Below, piece after piece: positions 26,367 to 36,264 of a DNA stretch of 64,000 nucleotides. The stretch lies in the NCBI GenBank assembly GCA_964420395.1, contig CAYQTJ010000003.1:11450-75449 (forward strand), read 5' to 3'. A program made the translations under genes and the position numbers. This DNA comes from CAVSZB01 sp964420395. GTDB taxonomy: Bacteria; Krumholzibacteriota; Krumholzibacteriia; LZORAL124-64-63. The stretch's first letter is position 1, and each line of letters opens with the position of its first letter. The notes under the pieces are model-generated. The model did not search any database, had not been told where the DNA came from, and saw nothing but the letters and a program-made list of their open reading frames with translations.

Positions 26367-27908
26367 ATGCGACACTTGCTGACCGCTCTGGTCCTCGCCG
26401 GGGTCGCGCTGGCGGCCGTCCCGGCCGCGGCGCTCGACCGCGCCGGCTACGATGAACTGATGCAGATCATGCAGGCGGCCCGCGCCGCGGAGGCCGACGT
26501 CTTCGCGCCGAGAGCCTGGGCGAAGGCCGAAGAGGCGCGCGCGAAGGCCGAGCAGGCCCTCGCCGCCGGGCGCAAACAGGAGCAGCTCGACAAGCAGGTG
26601 GCGGAGGCCCGCGAGTTCGTGGAGAACGCGCGCAAGGCCACGGACGTCTGCCGCCTGGCGCTGCAGCAGCACCTCCCCCCGCGCGACCGCGCCGTCGCGG
26701 CGCGCGCGGCCGAACTGGTGCCGGCGGTCTGGGGCGAGGCGCAGGCGCGCCTCCTGAAGGCCACGGCGCGGATCGAGTCGGGCGACGTGAAGGGGGGCCT
26801 GCAGGAGGCCGCCGCGGCGGCGCCGCTCTTCGACCGCGCCGAGCTCGAGGCGATCCGCGTGGCCGTGCTGGGCGAGGCCGATCGCCTCCTGGCGAAGGCC
26901 GAGCTGGACGAGGCCGGCAAGTACGCCCTGGCCACGCTCGACCGCGCCCGCACGGCCCGCCGCGACGCGGACGTCATCCTCACCGCCGACCGCACGCGCC
27001 GCGAGGTCGCGGAGAAGGCTGCCGCCGAGGCCGCGTACGAGGCGCGCCACGCCTCCACGATCGCGCAGTCGGTCCGCTCGCTCGCGCGCAACGACCAGGC
27101 GTGGGAGAAGCTGATGCTGCTCTACGAGATCCAGATGGACCGCGCCGGCGCGGCCTTCGGCCTCGCCCGGCTCCCCTTCGACGAGGGGCCGCAGGCCGCC
27201 GCCGACACCCTCGTGGCGCGCGCCCGCGCCGCGCGCGACGCCAACGCCGCGCTGGCGCGCGGGAGCGGCGAGGTCACGCAGCGCCTGCGGGCCACCGTGG
27301 CGAGGCTCGGCGCCGCCGCCGACGCCGGCGACGCCGCCGCCCTCGCGGAGCGGCTCGACCGCCGCCTCGACGAGCTGCTGGCCGAAAACCGCGGCCTCGC
27401 CGCCGACATCGAGGGCGAGCGCGCCCGCCTCGCCGCGCTGTCGCAGGAGCACGCCGCCGTGGCCGACCAGCTCTCGGCGCGCGTCGAGCGGGAGGCGAAG
27501 TTCCGCCGGGCCAAGGACCTGATCACCGCGGTCGAGGGCGACGTGCTCTACACGGCCACGAACGACGTACTGCTGCGTCTCTCCGGGCTCGCCTTCGAAA
27601 GCGGCAGCAGCGAACTGCGCGACACGCAGATCCCGCTGCTCGAGAAGGTGAAGGAGATCGTGCGCCAGTACGAGGGCGCCCGCATCGTCGTCGAGGGCCA
27701 CACCGACGCCGCCGGCGACCCCGGCGCCAACCAGCGCCTGTCCGAGCGGCGCGCGACGGCGGTGGTGCAGTACCTGCGCAACGCGCTCGACCTGCCCGCC
27801 GAGCGCATCCAGGCCATCGGCTTCGGCTCGGAGCGCCCCGTGGCCTCCAACCAGTCCGCGGAGGGCCGCGCCCGGAACCGTCGCATCGACGTGGTGATCA
27901 TGCGGTAG
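26367..27908 (+). CDS. OmpA-family protein with DUF4398-like coiled-coil
   Basis: 513 residues with a signal peptide (about 1-22). A long Ala/Glu/Arg-rich helical region (25-380) begins with a DUF4398-like block (AEEARAKAEQALAAGRKQ). The C-terminal OmpA peptidoglycan-binding domain (about 400-513) shows FESGSSELRD, VEGHTDAAGDPGANQRLSER and GSERPVASN, with the RARNRRIDVVI end. It should be an envelope protein anchored to peptidoglycan, with the coiled-coil crossing the periplasm. Strong AAGGAGG site. Two A/T-rich genes upstream on the same strand are probably in the same operon. Confidence 0.9.
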   Translation: MRHLLTALVLAGVALAAVPAAALDRAGYDELMQIMQAARAAEADVFAPRAWAKAEEARAKAEQALAAGRKQEQLDKQVAEAREFVENARKATDVCRLALQQHLPPRDRAVAARAAELVPAVWGEAQARLLKATARIESGDVKGGLQEAAAAAPLFDRAELEAIRVAVLGEADRLLAKAELDEAGKYALATLDRARTARRDADVILTADRTRREVAEKAAAEAAYEARHASTIAQSVRSLARNDQAWEKLMLLYEIQMDRAGAAFGLARLPFDEGPQAAADTLVARARAARDANAALARGSGEVTQRLRATVARLGAAADAGDAAALAERLDRRLDELLAENRGLAADIEGERARLAALSQEHAAVADQLSARVEREAKFRRAKDLITAVEGDVLYTATNDVLLRLSGLAFESGSSELRDTQIPLLEKVKEIVRQYEGARIVVEGHTDAAGDPGANQRLSERRATAVVQYLRNALDLPAERIQAIGFGSERPVASNQSAEGRARNRRIDVVIMR

Positions 27909-28038
27909 CGGCCGGCCTGATCCACAGCCTGCTCGTGCCCGGGCTGACGCCGGGAGCCACCCGCTGCTTCGCGCTCAGGTCGGGCGACGACGCGGGGAAG
28001 CAGCCGATCCGCGTCCACGTGCACCGGATCCCGACGCC

Positions 28039-28371
28039 TCACGGCTCGCAGATCGCGTCGTCGGTGCCGGTCAGGGCGACGAGCTCGCGACCGCGCGCGA
28101 ACTTCTCGCGCAGGTCGGCTTCGGGAAGCGTGTCGGCGTCGCTTGCCCAGCGCGCGTCGCCATGGTCGAAGCGGAACAGGCGCCCCGCGTCGTCCACCCA
28201 CCAGCCGCTCAACTGGTAACCCCACGCCTCGTTGTGCCAGGTGACGTCGAAAAGCGGCTTTCCGGAGTCCTGCGCGTCGGGGGCGCAGCGCGTCTCATGG
28301 CCGCACCCCGGCAACAGCCAGCCACCAAGGCCGACCACGAGCGTGGCCAGAGGCCACGGTCCGCGTCGCAT
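28039..28371 (-). CDS. Small lipoprotein, unknown
   Basis: 110 residues. The N-terminus MRRGPWPLATLVVGLGGWLLPGC is a lipoprotein signal with lipobox LPGC. The mature part is short, with Trp- and Asp-rich sequence (WHNEAWGYQLSGWWVDD). The ATG at 28371 is chosen over 28377 because GGAGG (28378-28382) would abut the latter. No family recognised. It is probably anchored in the outer or inner membrane. Confidence 0.65.
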   Translation of the reverse strand: MRRGPWPLATLVVGLGGWLLPGCGHETRCAPDAQDSGKPLFDVTWHNEAWGYQLSGWWVDDAGRLFRFDHGDARWASDADTLPEADLREKFARGRELVALTGTDDAICEP

Positions 28372-28619
28372 GCCCATCCTCCGCTGCAGGCTCCGGGGCG
28401 TGCCCCGCCGACCCTCGGCGAGGCTGCGATCATACCGCTCCCCCGCCCCCCAGGTGGGGTGATCGTGAATTCTCAGCAAAAACGAGTGATTTACTCCTAT
28501 TCAATCGTTTCACCCCGGCCGTACGATCCGAAACAGGCGCCGCATCGCGTGCCGCCCCCGATCCGATGTCGTTCGCGCGCCGGATCGGCTCCCACCACCG
28601 TGCCACCGAGGAGAAACCC
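28372..28619. other. Divergent intergenic region, A/T-rich core
   Basis: 248 nt between the lipoprotein and the 14-repeat protein. The middle (about 28455-28515) is markedly A/T-richer than the surroundings and probably carries the promoters, but I could not fix a -35/-10 pair. GAGGAGA at 28608-28614 is the ribosome site for the downstream gene. Confidence 0.4.
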
Positions 28620-31418
28620 ATGCCATCACGAGTGAAGACCGCCCTGGCGGTGATCTCGCTGCTCCTTCTGCCCGCCCTGGCCGCGGCGCAGTGCGAAGAT
28701 TGGATGCGGGGTCCGATGGACGACGGCACCCTGCCCAACGGCTCGAACGGCTACATCTACGACTCCATCGCCTGGGACCCCGACGGCGCCGGGCCGCTCC
28801 TGGAGCGGCTGGTGGTGGCGGGGAACTTCACCGCGATCGCGGGGGTGGCGGCGCAGAACATCGCCCAGTACGACCCCTCCACGGCGGTGTGGTCCCCGTT
28901 CGGGAGCGGCATCGCGCCGACCGTGTACTGCCTGGCCGAGTTCAACGGCCAGATCGTCGCCGGCTGCGATGGCGACAACAACGTCGGCACGTTCGATCAG
29001 ACCGTGCGGCGCTGGACCGGCAGCGCCTGGGAGGGCCTCTCGGCGACCAACACCGGCAACGTGCACGACATGATCGTGTACAACGGCACGCTCTACATCG
29101 CCGGCACCTTCGTGACGCAGTTCGTGACGCAGGCCAGCAACCCGGCTCACTACATCGCACGCTGGAACGCCGCGGCGAACCTGTGGGATGACGTCGAAGA
29201 GGCCGATTTCGGGACGCAGACGAACACCGCCGTACGCGCGCTCGAGATCTACAACGGGGACCTCTACGCCGCCGGCTACAAGGTCGACACCAGCTTCCCC
29301 TCGGGGAGCGCCATCCACATCACGCACGGCAACAGCGCCGCGCTCTGGACCGCCATCACCGACGGCGCCGACTCGGGCGCCGTCTACGATCTGGCCGTCT
29401 TTGCCGGCGAGCTGCTGGTCGCCGGCGGCTTCTATGCGATCAACGGCGTCGTCTGCAGCAACTTCGCCGGCTGGAACGGAAGCGCCTTCCACCCCTTCCA
29501 GAACGGCGTCGACAGCCCGGGCACCGCCGCCGCCACGATCTGGAGCGTGACCATCCACGACGGCATCGTCATCGCGGGCGACTTCATCACGGCCGGCAGC
29601 GTGACCGCGAACCGGGTCGCCTTCTGGCCCCCCGGCGGCTCCGCCTGGCAAGCCCTGGCCGCGGGCATCGACGACACGGTCTACGACGTCTGCTCGTACC
29701 GCAACGAACTGATCGCCGTCGGCGCCTTCACCTACGCAGGCGGTCCCGCAAACGACATCGCCCATTGGAACGGCACCCAGTGGGCCCCCTTCGGCGGCGG
29801 CTCCGCGGCCTACGTGCTGGCCTACACGACCTATGCCGGACGGGTCGTGGCCGGCGGTTCGTTCCAGCAGCCGACGCTCGGACTCGGAACGGCCAACAAC
29901 GTCGCCGGCTGGAGCGGCGGCGCATTGAGCGCGTTCGGCACCGGCATGAACAGCGCCGTCTACGCGCTCGAGGCCTTCAAGTACCCGGGAATCAACGGGT
30001 CGAACGAGCTGATCGCCGGCGGCCTGTTCACGACGGCGGGCGGCGTGAGCGCGCTGCGCATCGCGCGCTGGAACGAGCGCCCCAACGTCGCCTTCCCGCC
30101 CCCGGCCTGGGAGGCGATGGGCGCCGGCTTCAATTTCAACGTCTATGCCATCGAGCGCATGGGCGGCACGACGTACGCCGGCGGCAACTTCACGCTCTCG
30201 GGCGCCACGAATGTCGGCCGCATCGCGCGCTGGAACGAAACGTCCGACGTCTGGGAAAACCTCAGCGCCCTGGGCGGCATGAACGGCGACGTGTACGCCC
30301 TGAAGGAGTTCAACGGCTCGCTCTATGCCGGCGGCACCTTCACGTCGGCCGGCGGCAGCGCCACCGGCGGGCTGGCCCGCTGGACCGGAACCAGTTGGGC
30401 CCAGGTCGGCGGCTACTTCAACGGCTGGGTGTTCGCGCTGGAGGTCTACGACGGCAGCCTCATCATCGGCGGCCAGTTCCCCGGCCTGCCCGAAGGCACG
30501 AACATCGCCCGCTACGATGGGGCCAACTACTACAACCTGGGCACGGGCGGCATCAACTCCGCCGGGGTGCGGGCCCTCAAGGTCAACGGCAACCGCCTGT
30601 ACGCCGGCGGCGCCTTCACCAGCGCGGGCGGCGTGACGGTCAACAACCTGGCCTGGTGGGACGGGGCCGCCTGGCATGACGCCAGCGGCGGCGCGAACAA
30701 CGTGGTCTGGGCGCTCGGCAGCCTCTTCAACGAAGTCCATGTCGGCGGCGAGTTCGGCGCCGTGGAGGCGGGAGCGACGTTCAGCCCCCGCTGGGCGCGG
30801 TACACTGAAACCGGACTCCCCTGGATCTCCCTGAATCCCTCCCCGTTCTCGCAGACGCTGGACCTGGGCGTGACGACCTCTTTCTCGGCCTCGGCCGGCG
30901 GCGGCTTCCCGGGACTGGGCTACCAGTGGACGCACAACGACGTGCCCCTGGTCGACGGGCCGCAGCTCTACGGCTCCACGATCAGCGGCGCCACGACGCA
31001 GGTGCTGACGATCGGCAACGTCGTCTTCTCGGACCAGGGCGCGTACCGGATGGTCGTGACGAACGGCTGCGGCAGCGTCACCAGCGCTCCCGGGTCACTC
31101 AACCTGCAGGCGACCGGGGCGGGCCCGGACGAGCGGGGCGTCAGCGTCTTCCGCTCGATCGGCCCCAACCCCAGCGGCGGCGAAACCACGCTCTCCTTCT
31201 CGCTGGCGCAGAGCGCCGACGTGCGCTTCGCGGTGCACGACCTGCGCGGACGGCTGGTGCGCGAGGTGAAGATGGGCCGGCTGCCCTCCGGCCGCTTCGA
31301 GGCCCGCTGGGACACGCGTGACAATCAGGGCGGCAACGTCGCCGCCGGCGTCTACTTTGCCAGCATCGAACTGGATGGACAGCGCCTTGGCGCGAAGCGC
31401 GTGACGATCGTGCGCTGA
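28620..31418 (+). CDS. Secreted 14-repeat beta-propeller-like protein with Ig and FlgD-like ends
   Basis: 932 residues with a signal peptide (cleavage near LAAAQC). I count 14 repeats of about 48-55 residues with the core LYAGGxFTSAGG...IARWxGxxW, the same type as the gene at 19929. An Ig-like domain follows (about 750-840, with GYQWTHNDVPLVDG and CGSVTS). The C-terminal FlgD-like domain has GPNPSGGETTLSF in place of PNPFNP, then DLRGRLVREV and GVYFASIELDG. ATG chosen for the signal peptide and SD. Divergent from a small lipoprotein and convergent with a metalloprotease. Likely surface or secreted. Confidence 0.85.
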   Translation: MPSRVKTALAVISLLLLPALAAAQCEDWMRGPMDDGTLPNGSNGYIYDSIAWDPDGAGPLLERLVVAGNFTAIAGVAAQNIAQYDPSTAVWSPFGSGIAPTVYCLAEFNGQIVAGCDGDNNVGTFDQTVRRWTGSAWEGLSATNTGNVHDMIVYNGTLYIAGTFVTQFVTQASNPAHYIARWNAAANLWDDVEEADFGTQTNTAVRALEIYNGDLYAAGYKVDTSFPSGSAIHITHGNSAALWTAITDGADSGAVYDLAVFAGELLVAGGFYAINGVVCSNFAGWNGSAFHPFQNGVDSPGTAAATIWSVTIHDGIVIAGDFITAGSVTANRVAFWPPGGSAWQALAAGIDDTVYDVCSYRNELIAVGAFTYAGGPANDIAHWNGTQWAPFGGGSAAYVLAYTTYAGRVVAGGSFQQPTLGLGTANNVAGWSGGALSAFGTGMNSAVYALEAFKYPGINGSNELIAGGLFTTAGGVSALRIARWNERPNVAFPPPAWEAMGAGFNFNVYAIERMGGTTYAGGNFTLSGATNVGRIARWNETSDVWENLSALGGMNGDVYALKEFNGSLYAGGTFTSAGGSATGGLARWTGTSWAQVGGYFNGWVFALEVYDGSLIIGGQFPGLPEGTNIARYDGANYYNLGTGGINSAGVRALKVNGNRLYAGGAFTSAGGVTVNNLAWWDGAAWHDASGGANNVVWALGSLFNEVHVGGEFGAVEAGATFSPRWARYTETGLPWISLNPSPFSQTLDLGVTTSFSASAGGGFPGLGYQWTHNDVPLVDGPQLYGSTISGATTQVLTIGNVVFSDQGAYRMVVTNGCGSVTSAPGSLNLQATGAGPDERGVSVFRSIGPNPSGGETTLSFSLAQSADVRFAVHDLRGRLVREVKMGRLPSGRFEARWDTRDNQGGNVAAGVYFASIELDGQRLGAKRVTIVR

Positions 31419-31422
31419 GCGC

Positions 31423-31492
31423 GCGGGGGCGGGGACGGCGTTCGCGCGCGACGGCAGCGCGATCCACGTCGACGCGCGACCGCCGCCCCCCC
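31423..31492. terminator. Possible shared terminator structure
   Basis: GCGGGGGCGG (31423-31432) can pair with a C-rich run near 31480-31492, enclosing smaller CGCGCG pairs. It lies between the convergent genes ending at 31418 and 31546. The loop is long and there is no T-tract. Confidence 0.3.
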
Positions 31493-31545
31493 GCCTCTCC
31501 CGGGAACTTCGTCGGCCTTGCGCCCGTTGCGGTTACGGGCGCGGA

Positions 31546-33642
31546 TCACTTGACCAACATCAGCTTCCGCTCGCTCCGCCCGGCGGCCGTGACGAGGCGC
31601 GCGACGTAGACGCCCGAGGCCACCGGACGCCCGCCGGCGTCGTGCCCGTCCCAGGCCGCGACATGCTCGCCCGCCGTCAGCCGCGCCGAGACCAGGGTGG
31701 CGACCAGGCGCCCGCGGGCGTCGTGGATCGCCAGCTCGACCGGCCCGTCCTCGGCGAGCGCGAAGCGCAGGTCCGTGCGGGGATTGAACGGGTTGGGGCG
31801 ACCGGGCAGCAGGCGGCTACCCACGACCGCCGGCGGCCCCCCGACGCCGACCGGCGCCCAGGCGCGCGCCTCGATCCGCGCCTGCACCGCGGCCAGGATC
31901 TCCGGCCAGGCGGCCTCGTCGATCGGGAATCCGTATTCGGTCGCGAAGAAGTCGCGCTGGTCCTCGCCCGACGAGGCGGTCATGGCCGCCACCAGCCAGG
32001 TGGCCTGCTTCTCGAGCGAATCCATGGCGATCGGGATCGGATCGGTGGCCGGCAGGAAGGTGCTGAACAGGTCGTACCAGCACTTCAGACCGTACCGGTC
32101 CACCATCTCGAGCAGGATGCCGTCCACGATGTCAGGATCGATGGTGGCGTAGTCGCGACCGGCGCCGCGGTAGGCGTCGAGAGCGGCGTAGAAGCCGTCC
32201 ACGTAGCCGACGTAGTGGGCGTCGATGTCGTCGAGCGCCTGCGGGCCCAGTCCGGTCGGCGCGCTGACGATCAGCCGCCACGACCACATCGCCGCGAGCG
32301 AGGCGAGCCCCTCGCTGTAGGCCGAGTTGTGGGATGGCGACGGTGTCCACAGGTACATGTTGAACGAGTTGCAGGAGGCCGTGAAGTTGTGCCCCAGCTC
32401 GTGCCAGAGCACGAACCACTGCGGCCGTCGGTCCGCCGGGTCGTTGATGATGTAGCAGCTGTTGTGGACCGGCTGGCCCCAGGTCCAGCCCAGGCGCAGC
32501 GGGTTGCCGCTCGCCCCGCACACCGACGTCACGGGGTCGCTGGCCACGTCGAGCACCAGGTATTGCCGGCCGGCGTCGGCGTGCGCCGCGCCCACGCCGC
32601 CTCTCTGCGCCATGTAGGCAAGATCGGTGGCCTCCACCACCTGGAAGTCCCCGGTGATCGCGCCGAGGTCGACGCCCTCGATCAGGTCGGGCAGGCAGAA
32701 GGTCAGGTTCGACGTGGCGCGGTCGCGCAGGGTGACGCCCACGTCCACCGCGTTCACCCGGATGACCGCCGAATTGGCGGCCATGACGCCGTCGGCCCAC
32801 ACCTCGATGTAGGGGGTCTGCCAGTGCTCGACGGGGGGCGCGACGGCCGTGACGAGGCCGTCCGCGTCCACGGTCGCCACGGCGTCGTTCGTGCTGTGGT
32901 AGGTGAAAGCATGCCCGGCGTTCGGGAGCACGTTGCCGGCGGCGTCGCGCAGCTCGACCTGCAGCTGCCCGGTGGCCGGGCCCGACGGGCAGAGGATCAG
33001 GATTGGCGTGGTGACCGCGATCGCGGCCGGGGGCGTGTAGGGCAGCGGCGCGGCGGCGGCGACGGCGGTGTCGTCGTTGCCGTTCGCGTGGACTCCCCCG
33101 ACAATGCGGAACGTCCCGCAATTCCAGTTGAAGGCGGCCGGGTTGTCGATCTGGTGCAGCCAGACACGGATGCGGATGGTGCTGCCGTCGATCGTGACGA
33201 CGCCGTCGCCGCCGCCCGGCGCCGCCCCGGTCACGTCCACCCACCCCCCGCCATAGGTCTGCCCGATGACCGCGCGCACGTTGAACTCGCTGCCGACGTC
33301 CCCATGCGGTTGCCCGGTCGCGGGATCCTGGTCGGTGTCCACGAACCAGAGGTAGGTCTGGACATCGTCGGGGTCCGGCAGAGCCGTCGGCAGCGGGCCG
33401 CGCAACTGCATCGTTAAGGTGAGCTGTCCGCCCTCCTGCTCGATCGCCGCGGCCAGGATGTCGAGCGAGGCCTCCACCGCCGGGTGCTCGGGGTCGGTCA
33501 GATTCCCGATTGGAGTTCCCCCCGACGCCGCGACAGGAACGAGAGCGAGCGCGGCCGGGAGCAGGGCGCGGCGCACGGCCTGACGCAGGGCATGGCTGCG
33601 AGTTCGGCACGGATGGCGGCGAAGGGGCCGGAGAACGCTCAC
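31546..33642 (-). CDS. Secreted HExxH metalloprotease with Ig-like and FlgD-like domains
   Basis: 698 residues. An Arg-rich n-region leads into a signal peptide ending near ASGG. An N-terminal beta domain (about 50-230) is followed by a bacterial Ig-2-like segment (HSTNDAVATVDADGLVTAV, near 250). The zinc motif is WHELGHNF (near 415), with a downstream glutamate in YSEGLAS as third ligand candidate, so it looks like a gluzincin. It loosely resembles M60/enhancin-type peptidases. The C-terminal FlgD-like domain has GRPNPFNPRTDLRF and ends KLMLVK. GTG start with GAGGAGG. Substrate unknown. Confidence 0.75.
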   Translation of the reverse strand: MSVLRPLRRHPCRTRSHALRQAVRRALLPAALALVPVAASGGTPIGNLTDPEHPAVEASLDILAAAIEQEGGQLTLTMQLRGPLPTALPDPDDVQTYLWFVDTDQDPATGQPHGDVGSEFNVRAVIGQTYGGGWVDVTGAAPGGGDGVVTIDGSTIRIRVWLHQIDNPAAFNWNCGTFRIVGGVHANGNDDTAVAAAAPLPYTPPAAIAVTTPILILCPSGPATGQLQVELRDAAGNVLPNAGHAFTYHSTNDAVATVDADGLVTAVAPPVEHWQTPYIEVWADGVMAANSAVIRVNAVDVGVTLRDRATSNLTFCLPDLIEGVDLGAITGDFQVVEATDLAYMAQRGGVGAAHADAGRQYLVLDVASDPVTSVCGASGNPLRLGWTWGQPVHNSCYIINDPADRRPQWFVLWHELGHNFTASCNSFNMYLWTPSPSHNSAYSEGLASLAAMWSWRLIVSAPTGLGPQALDDIDAHYVGYVDGFYAALDAYRGAGRDYATIDPDIVDGILLEMVDRYGLKCWYDLFSTFLPATDPIPIAMDSLEKQATWLVAAMTASSGEDQRDFFATEYGFPIDEAAWPEILAAVQARIEARAWAPVGVGGPPAVVGSRLLPGRPNPFNPRTDLRFALAEDGPVELAIHDARGRLVATLVSARLTAGEHVAAWDGHDAGGRPVASGVYVARLVTAAGRSERKLMLVK

Positions 33643-33945
33643 GGCGCGCCTCCTCGGATCACGGTTGCAATCTCCGGGTGCTGGGGGCGGCGGGGAGCCT
33701 CCACGAACCTCTGCAACACACGATTATGCGGCCGCGGGCTCGCTGGTGTCAATCGGGCGAGACCGGCGGCCAGCCCCAGACCCTGAAGAATGACCTGCCC
33801 GCTCCATTCGCGGGCAGGGGATCGGGCGGGCCGGTCGCGACGCCGGCGCCAAACTGAAAACAGACCTCCATTAGCCGCTTCTCTGCTATCATCGCCGGGG
33901 GGTTCTCGCTGTCGCCTGGCGACTCATGCCGAGGGGAGAGTTTCC
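33643..33945. other. Divergent intergenic region with a 9-bp hairpin
   Basis: 303 nt. CCTGCCCGC (33794-33802) and GCGGGCAGG (33810-33818) form a perfect hairpin with a 7-nt loop, about 130 nt before the lipoprotein start. The A/T-rich stretch TTCTCTGCTATCATC (about 33880-33895) is the likeliest promoter region. GAGGGGAGAG before 33946 is the ribosome site. Confidence 0.4.
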
Positions 33946-34821
33946 ATGAATCGAACGTGCCCGTTGCGCCGCGGTTTGCCGACCCTGACCGCCCTGCTGC
34001 TGGTCCTGCTGGTCCCCGGGTGCGGGGGCGACGATCCCACCACCCCCGTGCCCGATCCCGAGATCTCCCTGTCGCTGGAATGCGTCGGCGGGCTCATCGA
34101 GCTCACGGTCCGGAACTCCGGCGGTCCGACGGCGGAGCCCGACCTCCTCGTCGCCGCGTACGCCGACGGGCAGAGCGACACGCTGCGCCTGGACCTCGGC
34201 GCCGACGAGCTGCTGACCTGTCTGCTGAGCAATGTCCACGGCGGCGTGACGGTCACCGATGAGACGCGGGACATCACGGCGAGCGCGGACGACGGCCTCG
34301 CGGACTACTTCGCCGGTCTGATGGCATCCGTCGATCTGGGCGGGCTCATCCCGTCCCCCATCACCCGGTGGACCGTCGTCACGTGCGAGTACCCGATCTA
34401 CCTCAGGAATTTCGCTTACGATCACTCGACATTCGCCTTGCTCCGCACGGACGACGGCCTGACCCTGCGGACCGTGTACAGCGGCATCACCGGGGACCTC
34501 TCGGCAGCCAGCCCTGAATGGCTGTGCCCGGACCTCACCGGGAGCATCGCCATCGCTTCCATCACGGTCGAAACCCGGATCGACATCGGCGACGGGGACG
34601 ATCCCCAGGTCACGCTCGGCGGCACCGAAGCGACGGTCAACGGCCTGCAGATCAACGTCGACGGGACCTTCGGCTTCATCGTGGGATGGATCACCAACTG
34701 GTTCCAGGACACTTTCGTCACCGCGATGGCGGACGCCATCGAGTCGGTGATCAGCTACCAGGTCGGAGCCGACCTCAGCGAGCTGGTGATCGTGCAGTCC
34801 AGCTGCGCCGGCGGCGACTGA
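33946..34821 (+). CDS. Lipoprotein, unknown
   Basis: 291 residues. Signal peptide with lipobox VPGC near residue 25, followed by a flexible GGDDPTTPVPDPE linker. The mature domain alternates beta-like stretches and has four to five cysteines (LECVGG, LTCLLS, VTCEY, LCPDL, SSCAGG), which may form disulfides. I recognise no family. Clear GAGGGGAG site before the ATG. It is upstream of the MacA-like operon but separated by 185 nt. Confidence 0.72.
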   Translation: MNRTCPLRRGLPTLTALLLVLLVPGCGGDDPTTPVPDPEISLSLECVGGLIELTVRNSGGPTAEPDLLVAAYADGQSDTLRLDLGADELLTCLLSNVHGGVTVTDETRDITASADDGLADYFAGLMASVDLGGLIPSPITRWTVVTCEYPIYLRNFAYDHSTFALLRTDDGLTLRTVYSGITGDLSAASPEWLCPDLTGSIAIASITVETRIDIGDGDDPQVTLGGTEATVNGLQINVDGTFGFIVGWITNWFQDTFVTAMADAIESVISYQVGADLSELVIVQSSCAGGD

Positions 34822-35006
34822 AGGGCACGTCCTGACGGACCCGCGCCTGGCGCCGGCCGGCTGGAGGATTCCGGCAAGGCACCGGATGGGGATATTGGTG
34901 CCGACGGCAACCTGCCGCCCGCGATTCGCGTATTTCACCGGATTCGCTCCTGATATCACGGCGGCCCGGGCCCAGCGGCCGGCCGCACATTGGAGGCGCT
35001 CGCCAG

Positions 35007-36251
35007 ATGAAGAAGAAAACGCTGTGGATCGGCGCCGCGATCGTCGTGGTCGCCGGCGGAGTACTGGGGGCGCTGTCGCTCCGGGGGCACGACGAGAAGA
35101 CGCTCGAGGTGCAGACCGCGAAGGCCGGTCGGCAGAAGATCGTGCAGAAGGTCCACGGCACCGGGAAGATCCAGCCCAAGACCCAGGTCAAGATCAGCGC
35201 CGACGTGAGCGCCAAGATCACGAAGCTGCCCGTGGTGGAGGGGCAGTGGGTGGAGAAGGGCGCGTTCCTGCTGGAACTGGACCGGGAGCGCTACCTGGCC
35301 GTGGTTGAGAGCGCCGAGGCGAACGTGCGTTCCGCCGAGGCCAACGCCACGCTGGTCCACGAGAACCTGGTCCGCACCGAGCGGGAATTCGCCCGGTCCC
35401 GGGAGCTGGTGGGCCAGAACCTGGATTCGCAGGCGGTGTTCGAGGACAAGCAGGCGGCGTACCAGGTGGAGCGCGCCCGCTACGACGCGGCGAAGAACCA
35501 GGCGCAGCAGGCCAGGGCGGCGCTCAAGCAGGCGCGCGACGACCTGTCCAAGACCACGATCTACGCCCCCATGTCGGGGACCATCAGCGACCTGAACAAG
35601 GAAGTGGGGGAAATCGCCATCGGCTCCCAGTTCCAGCCGGACGTCATCCTGGTGATCGCGGACCTCTCGGCGATGGAGGCGCAGGTCAACGTCGACGAGA
35701 ACGACATCGTCTCGATCGCGGTGGGCCAGGAGGTGGAGGTCGAGGTCGACGCGCTGCCCGACCAGGTGCTGAAAGGCGTGGTGAGCGAGATCGCCAACAG
35801 CGCCAACGTCGCCGGAGCCGGCTCGGCGGACCAGAAGACCGACTTCGAGACCAAGGTCAGCATCCAGGACCCGCCGGCGGCGCTCCGCCCCGGCATGACG
35901 GCCACGGCCGAGATCTTCACGAAGTCCAACGAGAGTGCCCTGAGCGTTCCCATCCAGAGCGTCGCGGTGAGGACGGTCGACCAGCTGGCGGTGAAGGGCG
36001 AGGACAGGAAGGAAGCGGAGGCGCGCTTCAAGGCCGACAAGGACGGCTTCGTCGAGATCGTCTTCTGCATCGACGGCGGGAAGGCGGTCGCCCGGCAGGT
36101 CAGGACCGGGATCCAGAGCGACGAGCTGATCGAGATTCTCGAGGGCATCGAGGAGGGTGACGAGGTCGTTACGGGCAGCTACCGCGCGATCTCCAAGGAT
36201 CTCACCAACGGCGCGGTCGTCACGGTGAACAACCAGGCCAAACCGGAATAG
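35007..36251 (+). CDS. Periplasmic adaptor (MacA/HlyD type)
   Basis: 414 residues with an N-terminal membrane anchor (about 6-24). The lipoyl-like half-motifs flank a helical hairpin (about 95-185; ARSRELVGQNLDSQAVFEDKQ), and a beta-barrel and membrane-proximal domain follow (LSVPIQSVAVRT). This is the membrane-fusion protein of a tripartite ABC exporter, joining the permease to an outer-membrane channel. The channel protein is not in the window. It leads a four-gene operon with the ATPase and two permeases. Confidence 0.92.
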   Translation: MKKKTLWIGAAIVVVAGGVLGALSLRGHDEKTLEVQTAKAGRQKIVQKVHGTGKIQPKTQVKISADVSAKITKLPVVEGQWVEKGAFLLELDRERYLAVVESAEANVRSAEANATLVHENLVRTEREFARSRELVGQNLDSQAVFEDKQAAYQVERARYDAAKNQAQQARAALKQARDDLSKTTIYAPMSGTISDLNKEVGEIAIGSQFQPDVILVIADLSAMEAQVNVDENDIVSIAVGQEVEVEVDALPDQVLKGVVSEIANSANVAGAGSADQKTDFETKVSIQDPPAALRPGMTATAEIFTKSNESALSVPIQSVAVRTVDQLAVKGEDRKEAEARFKADKDGFVEIVFCIDGGKAVARQVRTGIQSDELIEILEGIEEGDEVVTGSYRAISKDLTNGAVVTVNNQAKPE

Positions 36252-36264
36252 GCGGACGAGGCGC

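Noticed and set aside
28626..30935. 769-residue minus-strand frame over the 14-repeat gene
   Set aside because: Antisense shadow of a gene with signal peptide, repeats and FlgD-like end.
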